64,000 nt of DNA from Drosophila pseudoobscura. Its lineage: Eukaryota > Arthropoda > Insecta > Diptera > Drosophilidae. Below, piece by piece: positions 47,677-58,929 of the stretch. The notes under the pieces are model-generated. The model ran no database searches. It worked only from the letters and a program-made list of their open reading frames with translations, and was not told the origin of the DNA. Location: positions 18,861,001 to 18,925,000 of the forward strand of contig NC_046681.1 of the NCBI RefSeq assembly GCF_009870125.1, given 5' to 3'. A program made the translations under genes and the position numbers. Position 1 is the stretch's first letter, and every line of letters begins with the position of its first letter.

Positions 47677-48943
47677 TACAGATACACACATGGCTATACC
47701 GAGAGCTCTCTGGCCATGGAATGAATGTGAAGCCACACAGCGCAGATAGTCGACTGATAAGCAACTGAAAGCTGGCTGGAATGGACTTGGACGCAGACCC
47801 AGAGCCGGACACTCGCCCGAGCCTCGGAACGAGAGCCCACAGATACAGCGTGGGGCAAAGCCAAGGCAAGGCAAGTCAAGGCAAAGCAACCTGAGGCAAA
47901 GGCAATCCCCAACCCTTTCCCTTTCCCTTCAACGTGTGCGTCGAGGAGTCGTCTGGAGTCCAAGTGTTCGACAGCAATTGGCGGGATTTCATTTCATTTC
48001 ATTTCATTCTCGTACACCCACACATCATCGGGGGCTTACAGGTTGATGGTGGCTTGACTTTTGCTTCCTACAGAGCGCTTCTTGGGAAGAAATCATCTTT
48101 TATGTTCCCGTTTAGTGGGTCATTCCTTTTCGAGCAAAGAGCAGGTCGCTGCTAATCAGAGGTTAAAGGCGGCTAAGCTTGGCTTCAGACTGAAGACTGA
48201 ACGTGGGGTGTTTTCTGATCTTTCGATTGGCTAACATTATTCATCTTTGCTTAGGTCTGATCTTTATCATCGCATGGTTGAATCTCCCTTTTGTTCACTT
48301 ATAGATTCATCATTTTGTTCTATGATCTTCGGTGGATCAAGTGCAGTCCCAGGCAGCACCGAGGTGCCCTGCTGCATAACGCGCGTTGCGTTTAATCAAT
48401 GGATCTACTTTGCTCCTTTTTCCAAGAATGAAATTTCCTCTGGAACTGAATTTATTTGTAGTCCGAGGAACTACAAATTCGTGGAACTTTGAATTCTATC
48501 TGTTATCTACCCTACTAAACTAGCTTGAATCGATTTCTAGCTTCTAACTATGCATCTCATGGATATAATACATCAAAAAAGTATCTACATCTGTCGGAAA
48601 GCTCTAGAATCACTTAACACAATCCCAAGTGCTGTTTAGTTCCTCTTTAAGGTAATTTAATGGCTTCCATTTCATTGTTTCTGCTCTCTTCTTCTGGAAT
48701 GATGTTCCGGTTACATCCGTGTACTCGTAAACTTGCCTTAATTTCCGCTTAACTTTGTTTACCATAGAGTAGATCCATTCTGGCATTCCTACATTCCTAT
48801 TTAACACACGAATATTCTCCGTAAAGCCAGCTTTGTGGTTGGTTTGTCTTTCATTTCCCCATCAGTTCTCATTCAATTTATGAATGTTTACTCAACTGGC
48901 AGTTGGACAGCCACTTCTCACCTCTTGTATTGCTGCTGAGCAT
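26050..48943 (-). CDS. ush: FOG-family zinc-finger cofactor U-shaped
   Basis: Seven coding exons on the - strand: 48943-48922, 46244-46200, 30310-28786, 28502-28236, 28164-26781, 26713-26577 and 26509-26050. All phases agree and the product is 1279 aa. It begins MLSSNTRGDCSDTTEEM. Nine zinc fingers are present, as in FOG proteins. Five are C2HC (MCLPCGIAF, YCSDCDIRF, KCKECNIVF, ICAACGIKY, YCSVCDISF) and four are C2H2 (YACTQCSYS, KCPVCGVVS, RCSICQYKG, NCDYCNYAS). A CtBP-binding PLDLS lies at 28140-28154. Poly-Ala, poly-Gln and Pro/Thr runs separate the fingers. U-shaped binds the N-finger of GATA factors Pannier and Serpent and modulates bristle, heart and blood-cell programmes in the nucleus. 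The first two exons (22 and 45 nt) are inferred from splice phase. The large third intron-bounded block is certain. Confidence 0.93.
37601..37621. repeat. Homopolymer run of 21 cytosines
   Basis: An uninterrupted C21 in the large ush intron, preceded by actccccactc. The complementary G21 could form G-quadruplex structures, and such runs are also prone to sequencing slippage, so the exact length is uncertain. Confidence 0.8.
45931..45955. repeat. GA dinucleotide tract
   Basis: (GA)n of about 25 bp in the ush intron, close to exon 2. One of many GA/CT tracts in 31-64 kb (others near 32668, 34047, 42699, 45438, 59171). They are potential GAGA-factor sites as well as microsatellites. Confidence 0.7.
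46245..48921 (-). other. ush intron 1 (2.7 kb)
   Basis: Bounded by donor GTGAGA at 48921-48916 (-) and acceptor TTTCAG at 46250-46245 (-). It holds a CA tract (47645-47674), an ATTTC tandem (47988-48007), and an AT-rich half (46250-47000) with no coding signal. Confidence 0.55.
47645..47674. repeat. CA dinucleotide microsatellite
   Basis: (CA)15 or so followed by gatacagatacacaca in ush intron 1. Confidence 0.8.
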
Positions 48944-51900
48944 TGTTGTTATTCCAGTTGGATTTCCCAGGGTAGCGGCTAATCCGAGGTTTAGTTTTCT
49001 TTTACTTTTTGGCTTCACTTTTGATCACACACATGTTTTCTGGGGGGTTTTGGGGGCTTGGGTGTTCCCTTAGCATTTCATTCACTTGCTATTCACTTTG
49101 ATATTCACACTCACTTCGGCTCGATTCGGACTCACAATGAAACACTCGTATTATTCAAATTTTTGTCTAGTATGACGAACGTGATTATATCTCTATCTTT
49201 CGCTTGTCGAGTGTTGAGTGTCGAGTGTCCGCTTGTTGCTCGGTCCGCGTTCTATGGCAAACTGAAACTCGGGGCACGGCACGGCACCAGGCAGTGGCAG
49301 TGTGGCAGTGGCAGGCGCTGCTGGGGCGGCCGGCGGTGAGTAATGAAATTTTCGTGTGCGCCTGTATCGGTGTGTACGAGAGTATCTGTGTGAGAGATAC
49401 AAGAGATACCGAGAGTTGGCCGAATCGAATGACGACGAAAACGACGACCGACGACCGGCGAAGGCGACGGCGACGGCGGCGCTGACGAGGCACGGCACAG
49501 CTGATGTTTGTTGATGCCGGGATGTGGCTGTGGCCTGGCTCTGTCTGCTGTCTGCCTTCTGCTGGATATACTATATTGTATCTTGTGGATGTGGACGACG
49601 TTGAGGAGGTTTATCTTTCATTTGCCAGTGTCTGCCAGAACGTCTATCTGCTGCCCTATCTCTGCCTTCAGTCGCACACTCGCACACACAGTTGTTGTTG
49701 CCTCAAGAGTCTCGTTCTATCTCTATCTCTGTCTCTCTTTGGATTTGGATTCGTATCTGCATCCGAAACACTCGCAGTCGCTTTGCCGGCTCCTCGGTTC
49801 GCTGCCAACTGAAATAAGATATCTTCCACACACACAGCCGCTGCCGCTGCCTCTGCCGCTGCTGCTGCTCCCAGCTCTGCTGGCTCTCTGCCTGTGCCTC
49901 TGCTGTGGTCGACTTCCTTCGTCGTCGGTTCGAAATTATTCGAAACAAAAACTGATAAAGCACTGATAAGGAGAGCGCGGTGCGGCGCGCAGTTAGATAA
50001 CATCGCGAGCAGCAGCAGCAGCGGCGAGCGAGCGAGCGAGCGAATGAGTTGGGAAGGCGAGCCATTCAGCCAACCAGCAGCAGCAGCAGCAGCAGCGGCA
50101 ACAAACGGATACACACACACACTGGCGCGCACACAGTTGCAGATACAGATACAAAGATACATTCGCTTGCGAGGGGTGTGTTGTGCTGTGTTGTTGGCTG
50201 TGAGAGATGCTTTCGAGCGATATCGCGTCTACGGCTAATGGAATTCTGATTATTGCTTAGTGATAAGCGTTTTGTGTTTAATTGTATCTGTGTATCTGTA
50301 TCTGAGAAATGCACATGAAGCGAAACAGAGAACGAAGGGCAGAAGGGTAGAAGCGGAGAAGGGTAGCGGGGTAGCAGGGGGGGAAGTGGAGTTACGGCTA
50401 CAGTGGAATGGATCTGTTATCATTCGATGGACTTCCACCTGCTGCATCCCCATCCACCACATCCACATCCACATCCCCCATCTGTATCTGTATCTCCACA
50501 TCTCCATCATCTCATTCTCTTTTTTGGCTCTCGGGGGCTTTTGTTCAGCTTTTCCTCCACTCCTCTGGCCTAATCGCAGAGCGTTGATCTATCTTTATGT
50601 CTGTCCTCTTCCTCCTTCTCCTCTCTGGCTGCTCCTCTCCTCTGATGTTTATCGGCGTTTGGTTTATTTCCATTTCCCTGGCAACTTTTTGCAGATGCAA
50701 AAACGTTTTCTTCTTTCTCAAGCGATAAAAATCTTCAGCTCGCTCTCTCTATCTCTCTTCCTCTCACTCTTTAATCAGCTGTTTTGTCTGCATGTTGCGC
50801 ATGCGTTGTGGCAAGCGTTAAACCCACCCAAAACCCCCTACCCCCGTACTCCTGCCATCTGTGGCTGCACCCTCCTCTCTGCTGCCTCTGGCCTCTGCCT
50901 CTGCCTGTGCCTCTCTATGACGATTATCTCGTTTGCCATTGTTGACTTTTAATTAGATTCATTAAACGTGCCGCTTGCCACTGCCACGCACCCAACCCCC
51001 TCCCCCTGCCATGTGACACCCCTTCATTGCCGCCAGAGAATACATATGTTGCGACTTGGGTGTACCCTAAGGCAGGGAGGGGGACTATTGATTGGATTAA
51101 CTCTTGTCGAGTAAAAAAATGATGAAATGAGATAAGTTTATGGCAGAAATTGATCCCTCACCATACATCCTTCTTATTACATTTTTCTTTAGGATCAGAG
51201 ATCGCAGTGATCCTTAAGATGAAACTACTTCTGGTATGATCTAATTTATCATCTTTCCAGATACATCTATATACATATTTCCTTCCCAATTTACTCTCCC
51301 CTTTAAGAGGTATTGCCTTATTCGTTACACCTTTTATTTTCAAATGACTTTCGCCTTTCCTTTCCTTTCCTGTGTGTGTGTTTTTCCCTGGCTGTGTGTG
51401 TATATTTTCCACATTTTGTGGGTGTTGGTTTTTCCTTTCAACTTTTGTTGTTTTTTTTGTGTTTGTTTTTGTTTTTGTTTCTGTTCCGCGCTTATGCAGC
51501 GCGATAAACACTTCATGCGTGAATATCTGCAAAAAGGTTCTTTTTTTTTGTCGTTGTTGATAAATGTGCCCCTCGCTGCGGCAACAACAGTTGTTCCTGT
51601 TGTTCTTGTTGTTGCTGCTGGTTGTTACGGGTTGTTCCTGGTTTGTTGTTTGCTGGTTGCTGGGGTGTTGAACTGCCACCTCCAAACACTTCATGTGGCA
51701 TTGGGCTTTGGCCCCAAAGTTCACGAAATGAGGAAGGTAGGGCTGTGCTAAGCGAGGATTCCTTACTACCTTCCATTCAATACACCCTGCGTGCCTTACC
51801 CCCTTTCTTTCGGCCAATCTCTCTCTGCCCATCTCTCGTTTCTTTGGCTTAATCTCTGCTCCATCTCTCTCTCTCTCTCTCTGTCTGTCTCCCCCTTTCT

Positions 51901-53566
51901 GTCTTAACAATTGTTTTGCAATTATGTTGCCACAAGTATCTTACACATGTCTCTGATGCGTGCGTCGGCTGCTGTGTTTCGGTGTGTGTGTGTGTGTGTG
52001 TATCTATGTGTGTCACTGTTGTTACGTGCTCATTTATTGACATAAATATGAACAAATGCGACAGATCAACGTCTGCTGATTACAGAAACAGAAACACACA
52101 GAAAAACCAACAAAAAGCGTTTTCAAGAAAATAAGCCAAAAATAGAGAGAAAAATCAGCGACAAACAGAGAAGCATGAAAGAAAACGCTCAAGCTTCGAA
52201 GACCGAAACGAAGCTGTAGATACCCTTGAAGATTGATCGCTGTCTATCGATGTCCGATATATTAATCAACCATTTCTGCCTCCAAGCATCTTCCGAAAAA
52301 GTCGTAGAAGATATCCCCTTTCAGGGTATAGTAGGGTATCCCCCTCCAGGGTACAGGGCATCAAAATGTTTGCTGCAATTGCAAATGACGCAGCAGTACT
52401 CCCCCGTGAACCACTCCTGGCTCTCCCCCGCACAGACACCACAGACGACGACCCCGATGGCTCTCTCTCCGCTCCGCTCCGAAGCCACAAACGAAGCCAC
52501 AACCGAAGCCACAGCCGAAGCCAAGCAGCGAGAGCCAGAGCTCTGAGCAGAGCGCGCAGATGCAACCGAACCGATAAGATCCTGACGCTGATAAGCCCAA
52601 AAGCAGCCAGCGAGCACAGCGCACAGTTGTTGCTGGTTTTCTGTTTTCTGTTTTTTTTTTTTTTTGTTTTTTGGGGTTATTTCTACTTCTACTCGGGGAT
52701 TGCTTTGTTTTGTTGCTTTGTTGCTGGTACTGTTGTTGGTATACCCTGGCGATTGATGAGAAAGATGGTATATGGGGATTCTATGGTGAGATATGCATTG
52801 GAATCCAGAGACAGCCTCGTTCTTGTAGAGATAAGTCACAGAAATCAGCGATCTACTACATAAATTTTAAAGCAGAGACATAAATATATATTTTCTGTAC
52901 ACTTTAAGTGTATCTTGGAGATATACATTATAAGAAAAAGCATTCACAAGTAATCACTTACACATCTCTAAATCATTAATGAAATACAAATCGACACAAT
53001 GATGTCATAGAGTATTTGGTCACATAATCCACATAATATTTATATAAATATTCATGCCACTTCCACTTCCTATCGCATAATTATCAGAGTTACTCTTCTG
53101 GAACTATACAAAAAGTCAGGAGGAACCAGCTTGGATTATTTGTGAGATGATGACAGCCCCCTCTCGATAACATTAATCGACTTATGGGCTGTTGTATCCA
53201 CAAACATCAAGTAGTATGGGTTTCATATTGGGTAGAGCTATTATATTGTTATTATGTACCGATCGATCGAAAATCATTCCGATTGGATATTTATTACAAA
53301 CAGAATTATATTACTACCAAATCATGTTAACCTCATTACAAAAGGGTTTCTGTATTTAACGATTTTTTAAAACCATTAAATACCATAGATTCCCAGGTAT
53401 CCTTTAGTCGTAATATCGACTCCTTTATCGCTTTTACTTGTTGTTTTTACTTACACACTCCCCATCTCCATCTCTTTCTTTCTCTCTCTCTGTCTATCTG
53501 TCTGTCTCTTTCGTCGCTTTATTTCATTTCGTTCGCTTTTCGGGTAGATGGATCGTTAAGATTAGT

Positions 53567-53596
53567 TGCTGTTGTTGTTGTTGTTGTTGTTGTTGT
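53567..53596. repeat. GTT trinucleotide microsatellite
   Basis: About ten tandem GTT units in the region upstream of ush. Confidence 0.8.
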
Positions 53597-56500
53597 GATT
53601 GTGGCAAAACATAAAGAAACAACACCAAAACCCAGCAACAACAACAATGAAAAACATTTATCATTGAAATAAATCTACTCAACTTTTTTTCGTTTGTTGT
53701 TTCTGCTTCTTTACGCCACAAAACTCCAAAAAACGAAACAAGAGAGCACTTTGTAGTGGATCGAATCGACCATAAAGGTATCCCGTATTTGAAAACTATT
53801 CTATGCGGAGATAAAAGCACTTTTTAGAAGTGTGAAGCTTACCAGATTAGTATCCTTAAAATTCTGATCAGATCATTGAAATATATAGCAATAAATACAT
53901 ATGTATGTATATCTGAAGCGAATGCCTAAATTGTTGTTTGGCTAGATACAACAGGACCATAGGATTATTTTTCCAATCTTAAAATGCGAAAAGTTACAGG
54001 CAGATACATATCTTAGATTCAGATTTTATAGATAAATGAATACGATATCTTTTGGTAGGCTTTTTTTCGTTTACTAATAATATCTTAAAGATTGTGGATA
54101 TCACATGGTTTTTTCATCGTGAATTATCGGAATATACCTCCATCGGAATAGAGTTTTACAGAGGTCTCCTCCAGTTTCGTTTGCTCCCAAGATCCTTTTG
54201 TTTGTAGCTATATGGAATCTATGCTCTAGGAACTACTTATTTCTTGCTGTGTCATAGATACCCTTGCACTCTACGCTCAATGGGTGTACAAATTGTTGCT
54301 GTAACTCGAAACGCGCACATTGAAGTCAGGTCTCAAAATTGTATGAAGGGAAGTCTCGTTCCCTAGAACAGGGGGGTGTCCGAGGGGGACAGAAGAGGGG
54401 TCAGTGTTATATAATCAATGGAGCTGCTGAGCAACAGCAGCAGAGTTGCTCAACACTCATTTCCTCTGAAAAACTGCTCAACCTTGAGCTGCCTGCCCCC
54501 TCTCCTCTCTCTCACGCCACAGCAGGTGGTGTTGAGCCGCTGACAGAGGCTTTCCCCCCCCTGCACAACCTGCTTATGTGGCGACTCCCCTGGGCCCAGG
54601 GGAGTATGCTCTGCGCATATTTATGAAGTCTGACAGATAAGCCCCCAACAGAGCAGAAACGATGACTTCATTGTAGCGAAATTAAATCAATTAACATAAG
54701 CAAAGGTGCGAGAGCGAGAATCAACCCACCTGCGTCTCTGTGGTGCCCCACTTATCGCTGGCTGCCACCTTGCCGCAGGAAAAGAGCCACAGCTACAGAT
54801 CCCACTCCCAATTGGCTTCTTCTCCGTTGGTTGTTTGGTTGGTCTTCTCTCTCGCTGCTAATCTAGCAATCAATCAAAGTGATTTAAATTTCATGCCGCG
54901 TATCTGCCGCTACTGCTGCTGCAGACCAGAAACCAGAGACCCACGATGGAATGGAATGGCATGCCATACCCTAGCATGGGTGGAGATGTAGGCTTGCGGA
55001 TGAAGTGCGGCAACAAATATATTTCTGAAAATGCCGATTAAGAACTCAACTCAACTCAACTCTCGGCTCTGCTCGGCTCAGTGTTGAGGTTGAAGGAATT
55101 ATCGCTGGCAAACAGACGCCACAGACAGGGGAGGGAGAGGGCCAAAGGAAATGCAGGAAAGGGTCCAAGGAGGATGACAAAATGAAATGTCATAAATGAT
55201 TCGTAAAATGAACATTAACCCTTTCAAAGAGGGTGATAAATGGAACGAAATTATACTTCTATCCTTTGGGGGAAATTCTTTGACCAACTCCACGAGAATT
55301 TTCTTGTTTCATAAAGTTTTTTCAGTTCAATGAGTATTATAATAGATGAAAGTATTGTGATATTAGAAGCTGGGACAGAAATGACATAAACTTCTGTTTG
55401 ACTGACATTTTACCCCTGCATGTATGCAAATAATTTGGTAGATACTTTTTACCTTTAAATCGTGACATAAAGCGATCAATCCTATCTTTAAATCAGTCAA
55501 AGTGATTTATTCTTTCTTTTATTTTACCTGAAAACCCACGATAGATATGTTCAAGATGGAACAGATTGAATGTAAACACACATTTCCTCCCTGATTTGTA
55601 GCCTTTTTTCAAACCTTATCTTGATTAGTTCTATGACCTCTTAATCCATGTTTATCCATCAAACCAGTCAAAGAACAAGACATTCGTTGAATTCCGTTCC
55701 ATATGCTATGGAGAATCATACAATTTAGAGAATCATTTAAGAAATAAGCACGGCATAAGATGAGATATGTATATTGGATATTTGACAGCAATTAGGTTAC
55801 AGATCGGGAGCTTCTCTCTTTCCTTTCTAGAACTCTTTTAAAATGATGTTTACCATTGACAGTTCCCTGAAACTCCTCTTTTGAAACATTCTACCAATGA
55901 GTAAGAACACCTGAAACTCTCGCCACTCTTCCTACCTTTTGGTGAGTCATCGATTATCCTCCCAAAGATCTATCAACAATCTACGGGCAGCTTCTACTTC
56001 TTCAAGCATTTGATCTATAAAAACCCATCCGATACCCAGTGGTCTCCGCGTTTTATTGACCTCCTTTCTGGAGGCCTCTACTGGTGTTGTTTCTGGTGCT
56101 GCCACGCTGCCACCATTCGCGGCGTTCGACTCTGCTAAGTGGTCATAAAATATGCTTAATGCATCATCAGGAAGCCGCCGCCGCCGCCACCACTGGCCTC
56201 TATGCGGGTGCCACAACTTGCAACGCAACCCCCCCCTCGAGCCCGGTGTTCTACGTTCTCACTCATTCCCATACCCATTCCCTTCTGGGCGGCTCTTGCT
56301 CTCCTTTTCGGCCATCGTAAAAATTCCTTATCGCCCAGAGCCGGAGCCGAAGCCGAGGCCGGAGACGGAGCCGGAGCCTCCAGTCCGTTCGTTCGTTCAG
56401 TCATCCGTTGGTAAGTGCGAGATTAAAATATTGGATAAAGGCAGCAGCAACGGCAGCGGCAGAAATGCACAGACCGAGGAGCAGGCAGTGCGATAACAGA

Positions 56501-58381
56501 AATGGGAATGGAAATGGAAACCGTATCGTATCGTACATTCGTTCGTTCGTTCATTCGTTCCTTATGGGATGTCGTCGTGGAGTTTCGTTCGCTTTCAAAA
56601 TTATTTCCACGTTATCGACAACGGAGCTGGCTGGCGCTGGCTCTGTTTTGAATACAGCCCTCGCCCTCTCCCTCCCACTCTCATTCCATCCCTCTGCATG
56701 CAACTCTCTCGCTCTCGCTCTCGCTCCCTTCTAAGTGAGTGATAAACACGAGTTATCGCATCAATTAGTTCGGCGTCAAGTTGACGTCGTTAAAGGCAGC
56801 AGCAGAAACAAAAGCCACGAAGCGGAGAGCAGACTTCGGATCTCCCTCTCTCGCTCCCTCTCTCTGTCACCGACTTAAATGAGAGAAGGCGAAAGTCAAG
56901 CCATAAAACCCGAGCTGTTCTTTTTCTGGATTCCTTCGGCGACATTCGTAATGTGAGAGAGATGACGCGGGCGCGACGGACGACGACCGTCGACTGACAA
57001 AAGTGTCAATGATCCTATAACCGATATTGAGACAGTCCCTCCCTCCCTCCTCCCTCCTCCCTCTCTCTCTCTTTGTGTCTGTCTCCCTGTCGCCTGTACG
57101 CAAATTGAGCTCAAAAGTGGCTTGTAAAACAGTAAACGTTTTAGGGAAGGGTCGGAGTCGCCGTCGCCGTCGTCGCCAGTCATCAAATGAGCAAATGACG
57201 AGACTGGAAACCAAAACCGAGACAGACTCGGACTCGGACCACGTAGGAGGGCCAGGCCTCAGGTAGAGAGATGCAGATACAGCACACGCCAAAGCCAAAG
57301 CTAATTGCTCTCCTGTATCTGTGTCTGTCCGCCTGTCTGTCTGTCCTGCCCACAGAATCTGCTGCGTCCTTTGACGTTGGCCTGTCAACGGCTTCCACAG
57401 TGCGTCAAAAGATCTCGAGTGGATAACGGGGCTCGAGAGCGAGACGACGACGACGATGACGACGCCGACGTCGCCCGCTATCGCAGCCGGAAGTGCCATC
57501 ATAAAAGGAAGGTGCAATAAAAATATTTTACACGCCTCTCGCCCGCTCTACTCTCCTACCTTGTTCTCCCTGTCTCTCCCTCTCTTTCACACTCTCATCA
57601 GAATACCTCTTTTGGGTGCCTGACTACTTGATCAGCGCCTCAATTGGCAATCAGAAGTGGGAGGAAAGGAATAACCGAAGGATGTGACGAATTAGGGATA
57701 CACTTACACTCGGATTAGGCATGGAGAGGCATCAATTTTGAAGGGATGCTCATATAAGGGATTAGGAACTTCCAGCGATATCATAGCCGATTCTCGAAGG
57801 TATCTTTACCGGGTACAGGATCTATACAATAGGTCTTTTTCGAGTTCCCAAATCTCCGAAATCTTGTGGCATCCACAATTTTGAAGATACGATAAAACCT
57901 CAAATGCTTAGTCATAGATGATGATCTTATCTACCAGGCTGCCGAATTTGGTTACGATCGGATTATTATTAGTTATTTTATAACTCTTTGAGTCTTTATA
58001 TAATGAATAAGGAACTCTGAGGGATAGGGAAATATGACTAGAAATATTCTACATCATTATTGAATCTACATTAGATCAAATTTGCATTTGCAAGAATTGG
58101 TTCAAAAGATATATGTAGTTCTCATCAGAGGTGGCACTCCCTAAACTAGAACCCTATCCTCTAGCTGTTGTACCCTTTCCCAGTGAGTGCCCAAACAATG
58201 TCGCTCCGGCGTCTGTCTCAATCTGAGTGAACCTTCCCCTGATTCATACGCGATTGTGGCATGCCACACATGCAGGGGGCACATGTGTGTGTGTGGAGCG
58301 AGATGACAACGAGCGACAGGGAGACAAGGAGACGGTGGCGAAGGCATCAGGCATCATCGGAAACGCTTCTCTGTATGGGCT

Positions 58382-58392
58382 CTTATCAGCTG
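58382..58392 (-). promoter_or_regulatory. GATA/E-box composite, copy 1
   Basis: CTTATCAGCTG, i.e. CAGCTGATAAG on the - strand. A CAGCTG E-box overlaps a TGATAAG GATA site. An identical 11-mer in the other orientation is at 59154-59164. Confidence 0.45.
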
Positions 58393-58883
58393 GCATTCCT
58401 TTTCCCAGTTCCACGTCTCAGAGAGTCTCAGTTTCAGTTCCAGTCTCCCCGTGTGGCATTGTTGTCGCTCCCCATGTGCCCCCCACCCCGCCATCCTTCC
58501 ACCTTCAGACGGAGGGCGGAAGGCGCAACGGAAGAGTGAGTCATGCCCCGAAAGTGTGTTTGGCGTAGCACCATAAAAATCATAACCGTTTACATGTGGC
58601 ACCACCTACCCCGACGCGTCATCATAAGTGGTTTGCCCTGAAGGGGCTCTTCCTCTCTCTCTCTCTCTCTCAGTCATCATCATCATCCTCATTGTCATTG
58701 TCCTGCGCTCCTTCGGCATACATATCCCTCCGTCGTAGAGATCTCTATCTGCCAAAAGTTCTGGTCGAATAAAAAAGGCATTTGTCCTGGGCCAGCCGGG
58801 GCAGAGGGAATGTCCGTCCTATCGGGTCAAGGTTCAACTTTCCCCAGGATCATAACAATTTTCGTAAATTACAAATTACTCAC

Positions 58884-58929
58884 GAGAGGAGGCGGTGGAG
58901 GAGGAGGAAACACTGAAGGTCCTTCTCAT
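58884..58929 (-). CDS. Possible alternative first coding exon of ush
   Basis: On the - strand an ATG at 58929 opens MRRTFSVSSSSTASS and ends, in phase 1, at a strong donor GTGAGT (58883-58878). This is the phase needed to join ush exon 2 at 46244, which would create an Arg codon and a different N-terminus. It lies 10 kb upstream of the main first exon. The coding content is short and Ser-rich, so this may be coincidence. Confidence 0.25.

Larger units (their letters stand above)
48944..58883 (-). promoter_or_regulatory. ush 5' leader, promoter and upstream region
   Basis: The 5'UTR of ush must lie directly above 48943. On the - strand, two TTATCAGT initiator-like sequences at about 49954-49970 are in a GC-rich, CpG-bearing stretch (49960-50045) and could mark a start region; this is weak. 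Further up are GAGA/CT tracts, a GTT repeat (53567-53596), a gaagccaca tandem (52483-52525) and GATA sites (50250-50262, 52589-52596, 54634-54642, 54748-54755). No gene is seen. Confidence 0.4.
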
